This document shows, in pieces, positions 17,174-26,032 of a DNA stretch of 64,000 nucleotides; the first letter of the stretch is position 1; every line of letters begins with the position of its first letter. Both the position numbers and the translations under genes were made by a program. The stretch comes from Pseudalkalibacillus sp052246725 (lineage in GTDB: Bacteria; Bacillota; Bacilli; Bacillales; Fictibacillaceae). Under the pieces are notes generated by a model. It did no database searches. It was given only the letters and a program-made list of their open reading frames with translations, and was not told the DNA's origin. Location: the NCBI GenBank assembly GCA_052246725.1, contig JBQQCL010000002.1; one strand, 5' to 3'.

Positions 17174-18019
17174 ATGTTTATTTTGATACCGGCTATTTTA
17201 ATTTCAGTTTTCGCTATATATAGAGCTTATATCAATACTAAGAATGTAACTTTAAAAAGAATAAAAGTCATGAGTGGTGATAAAGGACCTCACACAAACT
17301 TACGAATCCTGCAAATTTCGGATATGCATTTAGAGAACATTTCGGTTACTCCTGAAGAAATTCATGAGAAACTAAAAAACGAAACGATTGATTTGATTGC
17401 ACTGACAGGCGATTATCTTGATCGTAAAAAAACGCTTACCAAGCTACCTGCTTATCTAGAGGTTTTTCAAAAGCTTGATCCGACATATGGAATCTACGCG
17501 GTTTTCGGCAACCATGATTATGTATTGAATAATAAGTCATTTGATAAATTAGAAAATATATTGAATATGTACGGGTGCAAGACATTACGTAATGAGCACG
17601 AGATGATCACGATAAACGGTCATACAGTGAATCTGATTGGGATCGATGACTATGGGACTGGAAAGAGTGATCTTGAGAAATCATATAAAGGGCTACCAGT
17701 ATCTGATTACAATCTGGTTCTTACTCATGACCCGAATATTGTACTGGATCTTAATCAACAACACTTCGATTATTTGTTATCTGGTCATTTCCATAATGGT
17801 CAGATTCATTGGCCAAAGCCATATCATCTTGCAAAAATGGGAAAGCTGGCTCGTCAAAAAATCGTCCAGGGACTTCATCATATGTATGAGAAACCATTTT
17901 ATATTAGTGAAGGGTTGGGACAAACGGGCATCAACATACGTGTAGGTTCACGCCCTGAAATAACGATACATGAAGTAGGAATCACAAAAGCTGAAGCTTC
18001 CGGGAATGCCGCTTCATGA
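17174..18019 (+). CDS. Membrane-anchored metallophosphoesterase (YkoQ-like)
   Basis: 281-residue calcineurin-like phosphoesterase with an N-terminal membrane anchor (MFILIPAILISVFAIY). The metal-binding motifs are in order: QISDMHLE, ALTGDYLDR, GNHDY, LTHDPN and SGHFHNGQIHWP. Related enzymes (LpxH-like, YkuE, YkoQ) cleave lipid-linked phosphoesters or pyrophosphates. Start at 17174, because GGGAGGGG lies 6 nt upstream. Follows the YkoP-like gene on the same strand and is closed by a terminator. Confidence 0.9.
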   Translation: MFILIPAILISVFAIYRAYINTKNVTLKRIKVMSGDKGPHTNLRILQISDMHLENISVTPEEIHEKLKNETIDLIALTGDYLDRKKTLTKLPAYLEVFQKLDPTYGIYAVFGNHDYVLNNKSFDKLENILNMYGCKTLRNEHEMITINGHTVNLIGIDDYGTGKSDLEKSYKGLPVSDYNLVLTHDPNIVLDLNQQHFDYLLSGHFHNGQIHWPKPYHLAKMGKLARQKIVQGLHHMYEKPFYISEGLGQTGINIRVGSRPEITIHEVGITKAEASGNAAS

Positions 18020-18022
18020 AAC

Positions 18023-18076
18023 AAAGCTGATTCAAGTCTAAAACTCATCAGAGATAGGCTTCAATCAGCTTTTTTT
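18023..18076 (+). terminator. Terminator of the metallophosphoesterase gene
   Basis: AAAGCTGATT pairs with AATCAGCTTT, followed by T7 on the plus strand; it overlaps the last bases of the convergent GDSL gene. Confidence 0.75.
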
Positions 18077-18752
18077 AATCGAATATCGGAAATAAAAACG
18101 TTTTTTTATTCCGCTTGAACAAAGGATCATAGCCTAACTCCTTAAGTTGATCGGCTATAAGTTTATACCCATACCCATTTGGATGCAATCCATCAATAGA
18201 GAGTGCATTTCCCCCATTTACTTTAAACGGTTCATAGATATTTGCAACTTTTAAATTTTTACATTCGAACTTTTCCAGTTGTTTGTTGAATGTTTTAATC
18301 CACAATTCGCTGAAGGAAAGATAGGGAAAAGGATTATACAAACCCACCAATCGGATGATATAGGGTACTCCCCCTTTTTCTTTAATTTTACGGATTTCAT
18401 GCAGCATCATTGAAAGATTTTTCATGCTTTCTTTAATGGCATTTTTAAAAAAAGTTGTGTCATTCATAAAAAAGTATTTCTTTGCTGCTTTCTTTAAATC
18501 ATTACCTCCAGCAGTGATTGTAATCACGTCCGCCTCTGCAATCGCCTTTTTTACATCTTCCATAGCAAGGAAAGCCAATACCTGTGCAGTCGTTGCACCG
18601 TTTTTTGCAAATACATTACGTTCTACTTGTCGATTGGCAGCAGTTTCTATAGACTCTGAGTACCGTGATACAAACCCTGGAGCAAAGATAGAACCGACAC
18701 CTACCGTCAAAGAATCCCCTAACGCTGTGTATCTAATTATATTCTCGTCCAT
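18075..18752 (-). CDS. SGNH/GDSL-family lipase or esterase
   Basis: 225-residue hydrolase. All four SGNH blocks are visible: ALGDSLTVGVGS (nucleophile Ser), the NGATTAQ block, ITAGGNDL (Asn) and IDGLHPNGYGY (catalytic Asp-His). No signal peptide, so cytosolic or released by a non-classical route. Comparable to the YpmR/YxiM-type esterases of bacilli; the substrate is unknown. It ends in the terminator shared with the convergent phosphoesterase. Confidence 0.88.
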   Translation of the reverse strand: MDENIIRYTALGDSLTVGVGSIFAPGFVSRYSESIETAANRQVERNVFAKNGATTAQVLAFLAMEDVKKAIAEADVITITAGGNDLKKAAKKYFFMNDTTFFKNAIKESMKNLSMMLHEIRKIKEKGGVPYIIRLVGLYNPFPYLSFSELWIKTFNKQLEKFECKNLKVANIYEPFKVNGGNALSIDGLHPNGYGYKLIADQLKELGYDPLFKRNKKTFLFPIFD

Positions 18753-18962
18753 TTACATTCACCTGTTGATATATTTAAAAACGCTTATAATAAGTTATGT
18801 TTCTTGAAAATACATGATATGGACAACCGTTTAGGTGGTGAAAATTGTGCAATAGAACTAAAGGATTTGACGTTATTTCTAGATCGACATCTAAGGGATT
18901 TCCTTATTTTTCGATTTTCAGTTATTATGGTAGGAGGCAGAAGTTTTTAGGAGGTTCAACAG

Positions 18963-20018
18963 ATGAAACAAGAATCACAACACTTTTTACAGGAATTGCT
19001 CTCAACTCCTTCTCCATCTGGGTTTGAAATGAAAATCCAAAGGAAATGGATTGATTATGTTCAATCTTTCGCAGATAAAATTGAAACCGATCATATCGGG
19101 AATGCCTATGGTGTCATCAATCCAGATGCTCCATTCAAAGTTTTGATCGCCGGGCATTGTGATGAGATCGGCTTTATGATCAATCGAATTGATGAAAGCG
19201 GTTTCTTGCATTTCACTAAACTCGGAGGTATCAGTCACAAGCCTGCAATCGGCATGAAGGTTGAGATTCTAGGGAATCAACAGACCATTACGGGTGTCGT
19301 CGGAGTAAATGCGGAGCATCATGGTGGAATTAAAGATGAGTATGACTTTGAAGATCTATACATAGATTGTGGAGCACAAAGTAAAGAAGAGATTGAAAAG
19401 TTCGTGCAAGTTGGCGATTTGGCAATTTATAAGCGCGAAATGGAGTTCCTTTTAAATAATAGGATCAGCGGTCGTGGTCTTGATAACCGAACAGGTGCGT
19501 TTATCGTAGCAGAAGTACTGAAGAGGTTATCCAAAAAGAAACCTGAGGTCGGGGTCTACGCTGTCAGTACAGTAAATGAAGAGACGAACCTGGGCGGTGC
19601 TTATTTTGCAGCCTCCCAGGTTCAGCCTGACTTTGCTCTTGCTGTTGATGTAACCTTTGCAACTGATTACCCAGGTGTGAACAAGAATAAGCATGGTGAC
19701 ATCCGTCTTGACCATGGTCCAGTTCTTGCTAAAGGAGCCCCTATCCATTACAAATTGAACAGCTTGCTTGAGGAAACAGCCCGTAAGAATAAAATCGATG
19801 TTCAATATGAACTTACACCAAGGGTGACTGGGACAGATGCTGATCGAATGCGATTAACTGGTAAAGGAGTTCCGATCGCACTGGTCTCCCTTCCACTCCG
19901 TTATATGCATTCGCCAGTTGAAACAGCAAGTCTTCAAGATATTGAAGACGAAATCACATTGATCACAGAAATGATTGCTGCGCTCAGTACAAACGAAAAC
20001 TTGAACCCGCTTGATTGA
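18963..20018 (+). CDS. M42-family metallopeptidase (glutamyl aminopeptidase-like)
   Basis: 351-residue di-metal aminopeptidase of the M42 family (YsdC/FrvX/YtoP type), normally a large cytosolic tetrahedral complex that trims peptides. Metal ligands are in AGHCDEIGFM (His-x-Asp), GRGLDNRTG (bridging Asp), STVNEETNLGGA (catalytic and metal Glu), AVDVTFATD (Asp) and YMHSPVETA (His). Start preceded by AGGAGG. Monocistronic, and followed by a solo hairpin repeat and a terminator. Confidence 0.93.
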   Translation: MKQESQHFLQELLSTPSPSGFEMKIQRKWIDYVQSFADKIETDHIGNAYGVINPDAPFKVLIAGHCDEIGFMINRIDESGFLHFTKLGGISHKPAIGMKVEILGNQQTITGVVGVNAEHHGGIKDEYDFEDLYIDCGAQSKEEIEKFVQVGDLAIYKREMEFLLNNRISGRGLDNRTGAFIVAEVLKRLSKKKPEVGVYAVSTVNEETNLGGAYFAASQVQPDFALAVDVTFATDYPGVNKNKHGDIRLDHGPVLAKGAPIHYKLNSLLEETARKNKIDVQYELTPRVTGTDADRMRLTGKGVPIALVSLPLRYMHSPVETASLQDIEDEITLITEMIAALSTNENLNPLD

Positions 20019-20019
20019 T

Positions 20020-20110
20020 AAAGAAAACTCGGGCTTTGCCAAGCCTTAGCGCAGGATGAGCCTTAGTTGCCCTTATATTGAAGAAAGTATTTATACTTTC
20101 TTTAAATGCA
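20020..20110 (+). repeat. Solo hairpin module related to the MITE right end
   Basis: This 90-bp stretch matches the right part of the MITE-like elements: AAAGAAAACT, then CCAAGCCTTAGCGCAGG, GAGCCTTAGTTGCCCTTATA and the hairpin GAAGAAAGTATTTATACTTT. It lacks the left terminal repeat and shows no target duplication. It lies directly 3' of the M42 gene. Confidence 0.7.
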
Positions 20111-20112
20111 AT

Positions 20113-20150
20113 GAAAAGGAGATGTACCGATTAACGGTACATCTCCTTTC
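20113..20150. terminator. Bidirectional terminator between M42 and Nudix genes
   Basis: AAAGGAGATGTACCG and CGGTACATCTCCTTT form a perfect 15-bp stem with a 5-nt loop between convergent genes. Confidence 0.85.
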
Positions 20151-20174
20151 TTCAAGTTTGGCTTGATTCTAAGC

Positions 20175-20801
20175 TTATTCGTATAATAATTTTCGAATCT
20201 TATCAGCAACTTGTTCATAATATGTTCCGTCATTTGGGACAAAATCGGTCAGGTCTACCGCCATTTTCACTGGAACTCTCATACCATAAGGATCTAGCTT
20301 AAATCCTTCAACAAGTAACGATTGAACTTTCTCTGAACAAAACTCGCGGAATGCATTGAATTCAGCTCTCACAATACCTGAAACTTCCTCTTCTTGGAGA
20401 GTGAAATCATCTAAGTTCATCGGCTTATCATATAAAAATACATGCGCAATCTCTTTGTCAATCATTCCTTCCATAGTGATACAAGATTCGATTTTCCCTA
20501 CTGTTTTCAACTTATCCGGGGTAACGTGTATCCCGATTTCTTCTTCAATCTCTCGAATGCCGTCTTCGATCGTTTCATTAGCTAAAATATGTCCAGCGGC
20601 CGTAATATCAAGCAAATTCGGATAATCCTTCTTCTGATTGCTCCGTATTTGTAAATAGATATGATACTGATTATTGATCAAGCTGGTGACCCAGCAATGA
20701 AAGGTTTCATGCCAGAATCCAACTCGGTGTACTTCTTCTCTAGTTGCGACACCTAAAGGATTTCTCCGATCATCAAATATTTTCAACAGTTCTGATTCCA
20801 A
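20175..20801 (-). CDS. Nudix hydrolase (isopentenyl-diphosphate isomerase-like subgroup)
   Basis: 208-residue Nudix protein. The Nudix box runs from GHILANETIEDGIREIEEEIG (residues about 73-95), with the glutamates that bind Mg2+ in REIEEEIG. The N-terminal FDDRRNPLGVATREEVHRVG and FHCWV resemble the IDI-like branch, whose members hydrolyse nucleoside diphosphate derivatives or act on thiamine breakdown products. TTG start at 20801 with GGAGGT 6 nt upstream. It lies immediately after the sensor kinase gene on the same strand and may be cotranscribed with it. Confidence 0.85.
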   Translation of the reverse strand: MESELLKIFDDRRNPLGVATREEVHRVGFWHETFHCWVTSLINNQYHIYLQIRSNQKKDYPNLLDITAAGHILANETIEDGIREIEEEIGIHVTPDKLKTVGKIESCITMEGMIDKEIAHVFLYDKPMNLDDFTLQEEEVSGIVRAEFNAFREFCSEKVQSLLVEGFKLDPYGMRVPVKMAVDLTDFVPNDGTYYEQVADKIRKLLYE

Positions 20802-20816
20802 TACTCTACCTCCACT

Positions 20817-22718
20817 TCACTTATTTCTTGCTCCTTTTGATACTATAGGTAGTTTAATCGTTACAGTGGTCCCTTTCCTATCTTCACTTGTGATATCGAT
20901 TGTTCCTTTGTGATTAGCAATGATCTTTTGACTGATCATCAGTCCTAATCCTGTTCCTGTCTCTTTAGTAGAGAAGAATGGTTTTCCGAGGTTTTTTAGG
21001 TTTTCTTCCGCGATTCCACAACCATTATCTTTTATATGAATACAAATATGTGTCCCTTCTTTTTTCAGTGTGAGATCGACTGTACCACCTGATGCTGTTG
21101 CTTCCAATGCATTTTTAATAAAATTAAGGAATGCTTGTTTCAACTGATTTTCATCACCTAGGACCGCTGGCAATCCTCCTTCAAAATCTGTTGTGATTTC
21201 TATGTTCTCCATGATTGCCTGGCTGTCGATAAGAGATAAGAGATGAGAAAAAAGAGTGTCAATCGGGGTTTCTTTGTAATTTGCCGTCTGTGGTTTTGCA
21301 AGCATCAAAAATTCACTCACAATTAAATTGATCCGTTCCAGCTCAGAAAGCATGAGTTCATAATAGTCTTTTTCATCATCCTTACTGTTCGAATGGAAAA
21401 ATTGCAAAAATCCCTTTAAGGAGGTCAACGGATTACGGATTTCATGGGCGATACTGGCTGCCATCTGGCCGATGACTGCTAGTTTATCCGAATTTCGCAA
21501 TAACTCCTCTGTCTGTTTACGTTCGGTCAAATCTCTGATCACCATCACCACGGAGTTAATTTCCCCTTGGTTGATCACAGGCGTACATTGAGCTTCTAAT
21601 TCAATCCATTCACCGTCTTTATGTATTTCCCTATATTCGAAATGTATCGGCTCTCTCGCCTCCAACATCTTCTGATACTGTGTTTTTATGCTATGCAAAT
21701 CTTCTGGGTGGACAAAATGAAAACCGTCTTTCCCTTCATAGTGTTTCTCCTGACGTCCAGAAACCAATTTATGTGATGGGGAAGCGAAGTATACCTTTCC
21801 CTCTAGGTCCAAAACACGGATCATATCAGCCGTATTTTCAGCTATCAATCGATACTTTGCTTCGCTTTCACGCAATTTCATGGTCGCTTTTTTCCGTTCA
21901 GTGATATCACGAAGAATATTTGTCATCGCGATCATTTTTCCATTATGGTCATAGATCGGGGAATAAGTGATTTCCACATTGATCAACTTACCGTCTTTCC
22001 TCTTTCGCACTGTTTCATACGCCACAACAGTTTTTCCAGACTTCACTTTCCTCTGAAGGAAATCAACCTCTTTCCGATAACTTTCATCTGGAATGGTAAT
22101 GACGCCGTTACCAAGCAGCTCTTCCCTTGTGTAAAGGAAAATATCTTCTGTAGCACGGTTCAGTTTTACGATATTTCCATCCATATCAAATAGTCCGATT
22201 GCATCTGCTGAATGATCGAGATAAGATTCCCAAAATGCCTTTTGAGCCTTTAGTTGTTCCAATTCCTCAAGTTCATCTGTCCGATCTTTTACTTGGACAA
22301 ATCGCCCAAGGACTTGATTCTTTTTAATTATTGGAATGCTGTTTATTTCCAAGTTTCTATGTGATGAAGAATTTGTTCCAGTGAATCGAACTGTTTCAGT
22401 TGAACGCAGGGTACTGAAAAAGCTTGACTCATCATTGAATTCTACGATGTGATCAATAGATATGTTTAAATCGCATTCTCTGGTGTTAGGAAATATTGTT
22501 TGACACGCTCCATTCATATGAAGGATTCTTCCTTCAAGATCAATGGCCAAGATAGCTTCACTGCTATGGTCAAACAATGATTGATAACCATCTGCATGTA
22601 ACAACTGCTGCAGTTCTGTATTATTCGAGGTTCTTAATCGTTTATTTACCTGCATTATTAAAGGTACCTCACTAAAAGATTTATCGTTCATATTACATAG
22701 TTTGACATTTACATTCAA
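20817..22718 (-). CDS. Cytosolic three-PAS sensor histidine kinase (KinE/KinA-like)
   Basis: About 633 residues with no transmembrane segment. Three PAS domains lie at roughly 43-145, 163-280 and 283-400, with PAS-associated DITERKK and DLTERKQ linkers. The phosphoacceptor His is at about 425 in SIAHEIRNPLTSLKGFLQFF, and the ATPase domain ends with NGCGIAE and GTGLGLMIS. This is the layout of Bacillus phosphorelay kinases that phosphorylate Spo0F, and no response regulator gene is adjacent, which fits. The start is uncertain: a TTG at 22718, or an ATG near residue 22 with GAGG upstream. Confidence 0.9.
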   Translation of the reverse strand: MNVNVKLCNMNDKSFSEVPLIMQVNKRLRTSNNTELQQLLHADGYQSLFDHSSEAILAIDLEGRILHMNGACQTIFPNTRECDLNISIDHIVEFNDESSFFSTLRSTETVRFTGTNSSSHRNLEINSIPIIKKNQVLGRFVQVKDRTDELEELEQLKAQKAFWESYLDHSADAIGLFDMDGNIVKLNRATEDIFLYTREELLGNGVITIPDESYRKEVDFLQRKVKSGKTVVAYETVRKRKDGKLINVEITYSPIYDHNGKMIAMTNILRDITERKKATMKLRESEAKYRLIAENTADMIRVLDLEGKVYFASPSHKLVSGRQEKHYEGKDGFHFVHPEDLHSIKTQYQKMLEAREPIHFEYREIHKDGEWIELEAQCTPVINQGEINSVVMVIRDLTERKQTEELLRNSDKLAVIGQMAASIAHEIRNPLTSLKGFLQFFHSNSKDDEKDYYELMLSELERINLIVSEFLMLAKPQTANYKETPIDTLFSHLLSLIDSQAIMENIEITTDFEGGLPAVLGDENQLKQAFLNFIKNALEATASGGTVDLTLKKEGTHICIHIKDNGCGIAEENLKNLGKPFFSTKETGTGLGLMISQKIIANHKGTIDITSEDRKGTTVTIKLPIVSKGARNK

Positions 22719-23099
22719 TAACCTCTTTTAAGAGAATAAATATTCTGTTTTATTGTCGAATATATTAAACTCTTGTCGATTAAATGTGGTTTATCCTTCA
22801 TTTCTTCTTACGAAATTCACTCCCTTTCCGCGGGAGTGTCGTAAATTTCTCTTCAATCACACCTAGTCAGATATCAACAGTAAGATTTAACAAAGCCTTT
22901 TTTGAAATTCACCCCTTTTCGGCTGGTGATGCGTTTTGCCGCTGGAGTATCATATAGTTCCAGCGCTTATAGGTCTCCTATATCAGATGGAAAGGGTTAA
23001 TTAGCAACAAACGCTTAGACACAGCCTTTGGAAAACGTTTAGATGAACTGTAAGAAAGGGAATGGTTTTATAACAAGACAAAAAAGAGAGGTGGTAAAA
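22719..23099. repeat. Intergenic region with degenerate GAAATTCA-CTCCCTTTCCGC repeats
   Basis: No gene seen. Two related blocks occur, one near 22809 (GAAATTCACTCCCTTTCCGC then GGGAGTGTCG) and one near 22908 (GAAATTCACCCCTTTTCGGC then TGGTGATGCG). The same CTCCCTTTCGCG motif recurs at 28050-28070 and 56535-56560. Each block is self-complementary, so these are degenerate hairpin repeats. Confidence 0.5.
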
Positions 23100-23444
23100 A
23101 TGAAAGAACGCAAAACCTATTATGTTTCGCCTAAAGGAGATATTTTCCCGATCAAGACAGATCAAAGTCTTCAATTATTCGAGATAGAAGCTACAGAAAA
23201 TGAACTGAATCAATTTAAGGTTGCGGTAGAAGAATTCAATGCTTCAGAGGATGCTGAAAAAGAGGATTTTTGGACACTTACCCATTTCAAAGAGAAGGAA
23301 GTAGATGAAGACAGAAATGTAACCTATGGAAAAATACTTGAAGTTTATAAGTGGATCTATACACTTGGAACTTCTAATACGAAACTGGAAATTGAAAGGA
23401 TGAATATACTCTCTTCTTTGGATCAAAAACCTAGCTTTAAATAA
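23100..23444 (+). CDS. Uncharacterised 114-residue protein
   Basis: Start at 23100 with GAGAGGTGG 5 nt upstream; an upstream in-frame ATG at 23043 lacks a site. Acidic soluble protein with a central E/D/K-rich segment (FNASEDAEKEDFWTLTHFKE) and a C-terminal amphipathic helix. No known motif, signal peptide or membrane span. I do not recognise the family. It stands alone on the plus strand, facing a convergent thioesterase gene across a large hairpin. Confidence 0.7.
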   Translation: MKERKTYYVSPKGDIFPIKTDQSLQLFEIEATENELNQFKVAVEEFNASEDAEKEDFWTLTHFKEKEVDEDRNVTYGKILEVYKWIYTLGTSNTKLEIERMNILSSLDQKPSFK

Positions 23445-23477
23445 TAGGTGTTGTGTACCTTAACTTACAGAGCCAAA

Positions 23478-23604
23478 TAAAAAAGGACTGTCCCAAAGTG
23501 TCAGAGTCTCTCCGAACATAACAACATTTTGAAAAAAATCCTGATTTGATCCAAAATGTTATGTTGGAGGTGAATGGCACTTTTCTTTTAGGACAGACCC
23601 TTTT
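23478..23604. terminator. Large nested inverted repeat between convergent genes
   Basis: Three nested pairs are visible: GGACTGTCC with GGACAGACC (outer), AAAGTGTCA with TGGCACTTTT (middle), and CATAACAACATTTTG with CAAAATGTTATG (inner). Together they form a structure of about 125 nt. It probably terminates both flanking genes; the length is more than a terminator needs. Confidence 0.65.
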
Positions 23605-23613
23605 GGCTGGGAT

Positions 23614-24138
23614 TCATAATTTTTCCCATGGTTTCTCAGTTCCGAATTTCATTGCTAGCTGTTTACTTTCATCTCTTCTCTTTCTTCTTCTTTCCGCACG
23701 TTCCGGTGCACCTTCAAACAACCATTTTTCCTCTTCTGATTCAGGTATGACATTCGCTATAGGGGTTGGACTCCCCTTTTCATCGATTGCAACAAATGTA
23801 AGAAAAGATAAAGCACATAACTTCCTTTCTCCCGTCAACAGGTTCTCCGAAATGACCTTCACGAACACTTCCATGGAGGTCCTGTGAGTCCATGAAACGA
23901 ATGCTTCAAGACAAACAGAATAACCTTCCTTGATTGGATGTAAAAAGTCGACGGAATCGCTTGAAGCTGTCACAACGTTTTTTCTCGCATGACGTGTTGC
24001 TGCAATTGCGGCAACATCATCAATATAGGCCATCAATTTACCACCGAACAAGGTTCCGTGGGTATTTGTATCTGGAGGAAGCACATGACTGCTTTTCACT
24101 GTTCTGGATTCACTGACTTTCTTAGCTTCTACGGTCAT
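23614..24138 (-). CDS. ykhA: Acyl-CoA thioesterase (hot-dog fold, YkhA-like)
   Basis: 174-residue hot-dog thioesterase. The active-site helix region is PPDTNTHGTLFGGKLMAYIDDVAAIAATRHA, followed by DSVDFLHPIKEGYSV, as in YkhA and mammalian BACH-type acyl-CoA hydrolases. It hydrolyses acyl-CoA to free acid and CoA in the cytosol. AAGGAG precedes the ATG. Monocistronic. Confidence 0.9.
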   Translation of the reverse strand: MTVEAKKVSESRTVKSSHVLPPDTNTHGTLFGGKLMAYIDDVAAIAATRHARKNVVTASSDSVDFLHPIKEGYSVCLEAFVSWTHRTSMEVFVKVISENLLTGERKLCALSFLTFVAIDEKGSPTPIANVIPESEEEKWLFEGAPERAERRRKRRDESKQLAMKFGTEKPWEKL

Positions 24139-24254
24139 TATCCATGCTCCTTATGAATTGAATTTATATGACTATCATTTACGCGGTTATCATATCTCAT
24201 ACATTACTCACCATGCAACAAAAAACTCTTGCTGCTAATTTAGGCGAACCACCA

Positions 24255-24773
24255 TCAGGAATCTGAATCAAAATCATGTACATATTCAATTTTCGAGTGT
24301 TCATCTTCCTTTATCAGTTCTACGATAATGCTTTGTACAGCTAATTTCATAGTGGGAATCTGTTGTCCTATTGTTTTTTGTACAGCTACCGCTTTTTGTC
24401 GATCTGCAAATCGTCCGATAGTAACATGTGGAACATAAACGTGTCCATCCGATTGATACCTGCTCAAAATTCCGCTATAAAGGCGGTCATGGAGTTGTTC
24501 TACTTCGCTTTTACCGAAATCAATGAGAACATACAAACATCCATCATCTGCAACCATAGTTTCATTAAGGGTTAATTTAAAAGGTGTACTTCCGAACAAC
24601 GATTCTTTTAAATGAGTGATGCATTCTTCAGTTGAGAGGCTACTTTCAAATGGAAATACTAGAGTGATGTGCGGCGGGATTTTTTCAAATAAAGGATCAT
24701 AGATCGATCTAATCTTTTCCATAGTTGAAACTTCTTCTCGATCAAAAAAGATTGCTATTGATCTTTCTATCAA
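24255..24773 (-). CDS. 2H phosphoesterase (2'-5' RNA ligase/LigT-like)
   Basis: 172-residue protein with the two HxT motifs of the 2H phosphoesterase superfamily: PHITLVFPF (about residue 38) and PHVTIGRF (about residue 120). Related bacillar proteins (YjcG and LigT types) act on 2',3'-cyclic or 2'-5' phosphodiesters in RNA or nucleotides. TTG start at 24773 with GGAGG 7 nt upstream. The biological substrate is unknown. Confidence 0.85.
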   Translation of the reverse strand: MIERSIAIFFDREEVSTMEKIRSIYDPLFEKIPPHITLVFPFESSLSTEECITHLKESLFGSTPFKLTLNETMVADDGCLYVLIDFGKSEVEQLHDRLYSGILSRYQSDGHVYVPHVTIGRFADRQKAVAVQKTIGQQIPTMKLAVQSIIVELIKEDEHSKIEYVHDFDSDS

Positions 24774-25003
24774 AATACATCCTCCAAACTTCTGGTGTTT
24801 TTCTCTAACATTTTTAGCCGAGTAACATGAGAAAACTGTTTAGCATGACTAAAAACCAGGTGACACTTTTTAATTTGCCGAGATACTTCTGTCAATCCAC
24901 CACAAGTTAAGTATTTAGTATTGTATTCTTTTTCGAAACTCTTTAAGATTTCTTTTATTACTATTATTCAACTTTTTATTTTTGAAGTACGGTACGTGAA
25001 ATT

Positions 25004-25978
25004 TTAAGAATGAGTCACTTTGATTTTCACACCTTGCAGTGATTGTTCCTTAGCTTCTTCATTTCTTTGCTTTACGATTGTCGAACGTTCGCTGATTGGT
25101 ATGCTACATGCTCCATCATAATAATCCGGGTCGATGAGTCGTACTTTTTTTCGTGTATGTATACTGTAATCTTCTGTATCTTCCGAGACGTTTAATACCT
25201 GATTTAATTTATTTAATTCTTCATTTACTTCACTATCCCCACTATTTTTCAATAACCTTAACAGATCTTCATCCGTTTTGAGAAAATCATCTTTAACTAT
25301 AATTTCTTTCTCCAATGCCATTTTTAGAATGTTAGCCATTTGATGGTTACCGTACACATTTAATGGATGCAAGAAAAAATTCAGGACTTCTTTATAATAT
25401 GTCTGGACAAACCACTCACCGGCACGAATCGTTGTCACATGCATTTTGCCATCAATGACAGCCAACTCTTTCAAGAAAGAATTCACTTCTAATTTTGTAA
25501 TCTCACCATAACCGTATAAATCACGTAACGTATAATCGACTCGATCTGCACATAAATGCGGAGCAGACTGTTCAAGGATCGACCAATTCGATTCATCCAA
25601 GATCTCTTTCACATCGTATCCATGTTTGGAGAGTACTGCTGGTATATCAGATTCCTGGATTATCGTTTCTTTGATCAATTCATGATAGTCTTCATCACGT
25701 ATTTTTAAGACTTGATCAACCACATGTGAAAAAGTTGTATGAGAGACATCATGCAGGAGTCCCGCTAATTGTTCTTCACTGCTTCCTCCAAGTTTACGGA
25801 TAAGCAGCATGACGCCAACCGAATGATCAAACCGCGTATTGTTCCACTTAGGATTGACCAGAAAACTTGCTCCATTTTGATGGATATATTTCAAGCGCTG
25901 GACAGCTTTTGTAGCGATCAGCTCTTCATATACAGGTTCTAACGAAAAGCTTCCATATAAGCGATCTTCTATGTGCAT
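25004..25978 (-). CDS. HD-domain phosphohydrolase
   Basis: 324-residue HD-superfamily protein with the metal motif H...HD...D: NTRFDHSVGVMLL, AGLLHDVSHTTFSHVVD and CADRVDYTLRDL. This is the dGTPase/YdhJ-like branch of HD hydrolases. Start at 25978 (MHIEDRLYG) because AAAGGAGGG precedes it. Monocistronic; its upstream region was invaded by MITE copy C, whose left end lies 55 nt from the start codon. Nucleotide hydrolysis is the likely activity but unproven. Confidence 0.85.
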   Translation of the reverse strand: MHIEDRLYGSFSLEPVYEELIATKAVQRLKYIHQNGASFLVNPKWNNTRFDHSVGVMLLIRKLGGSSEEQLAGLLHDVSHTTFSHVVDQVLKIRDEDYHELIKETIIQESDIPAVLSKHGYDVKEILDESNWSILEQSAPHLCADRVDYTLRDLYGYGEITKLEVNSFLKELAVIDGKMHVTTIRAGEWFVQTYYKEVLNFFLHPLNVYGNHQMANILKMALEKEIIVKDDFLKTDEDLLRLLKNSGDSEVNEELNKLNQVLNVSEDTEDYSIHTRKKVRLIDPDYYDGACSIPISERSTIVKQRNEEAKEQSLQGVKIKVTHS

Positions 25979-26032
25979 ATTAAGTCCCTCCTTTAAATTC
26001 AACAGAGTCTTTTAACAACACCTTTAAATAAG

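Noticed and set aside
24774..25003. 230-bp AT-rich gap between the LigT-like and HD genes
   Set aside because: I see no ORF with a ribosome site, no convincing hairpin and no repeat; reported as empty.
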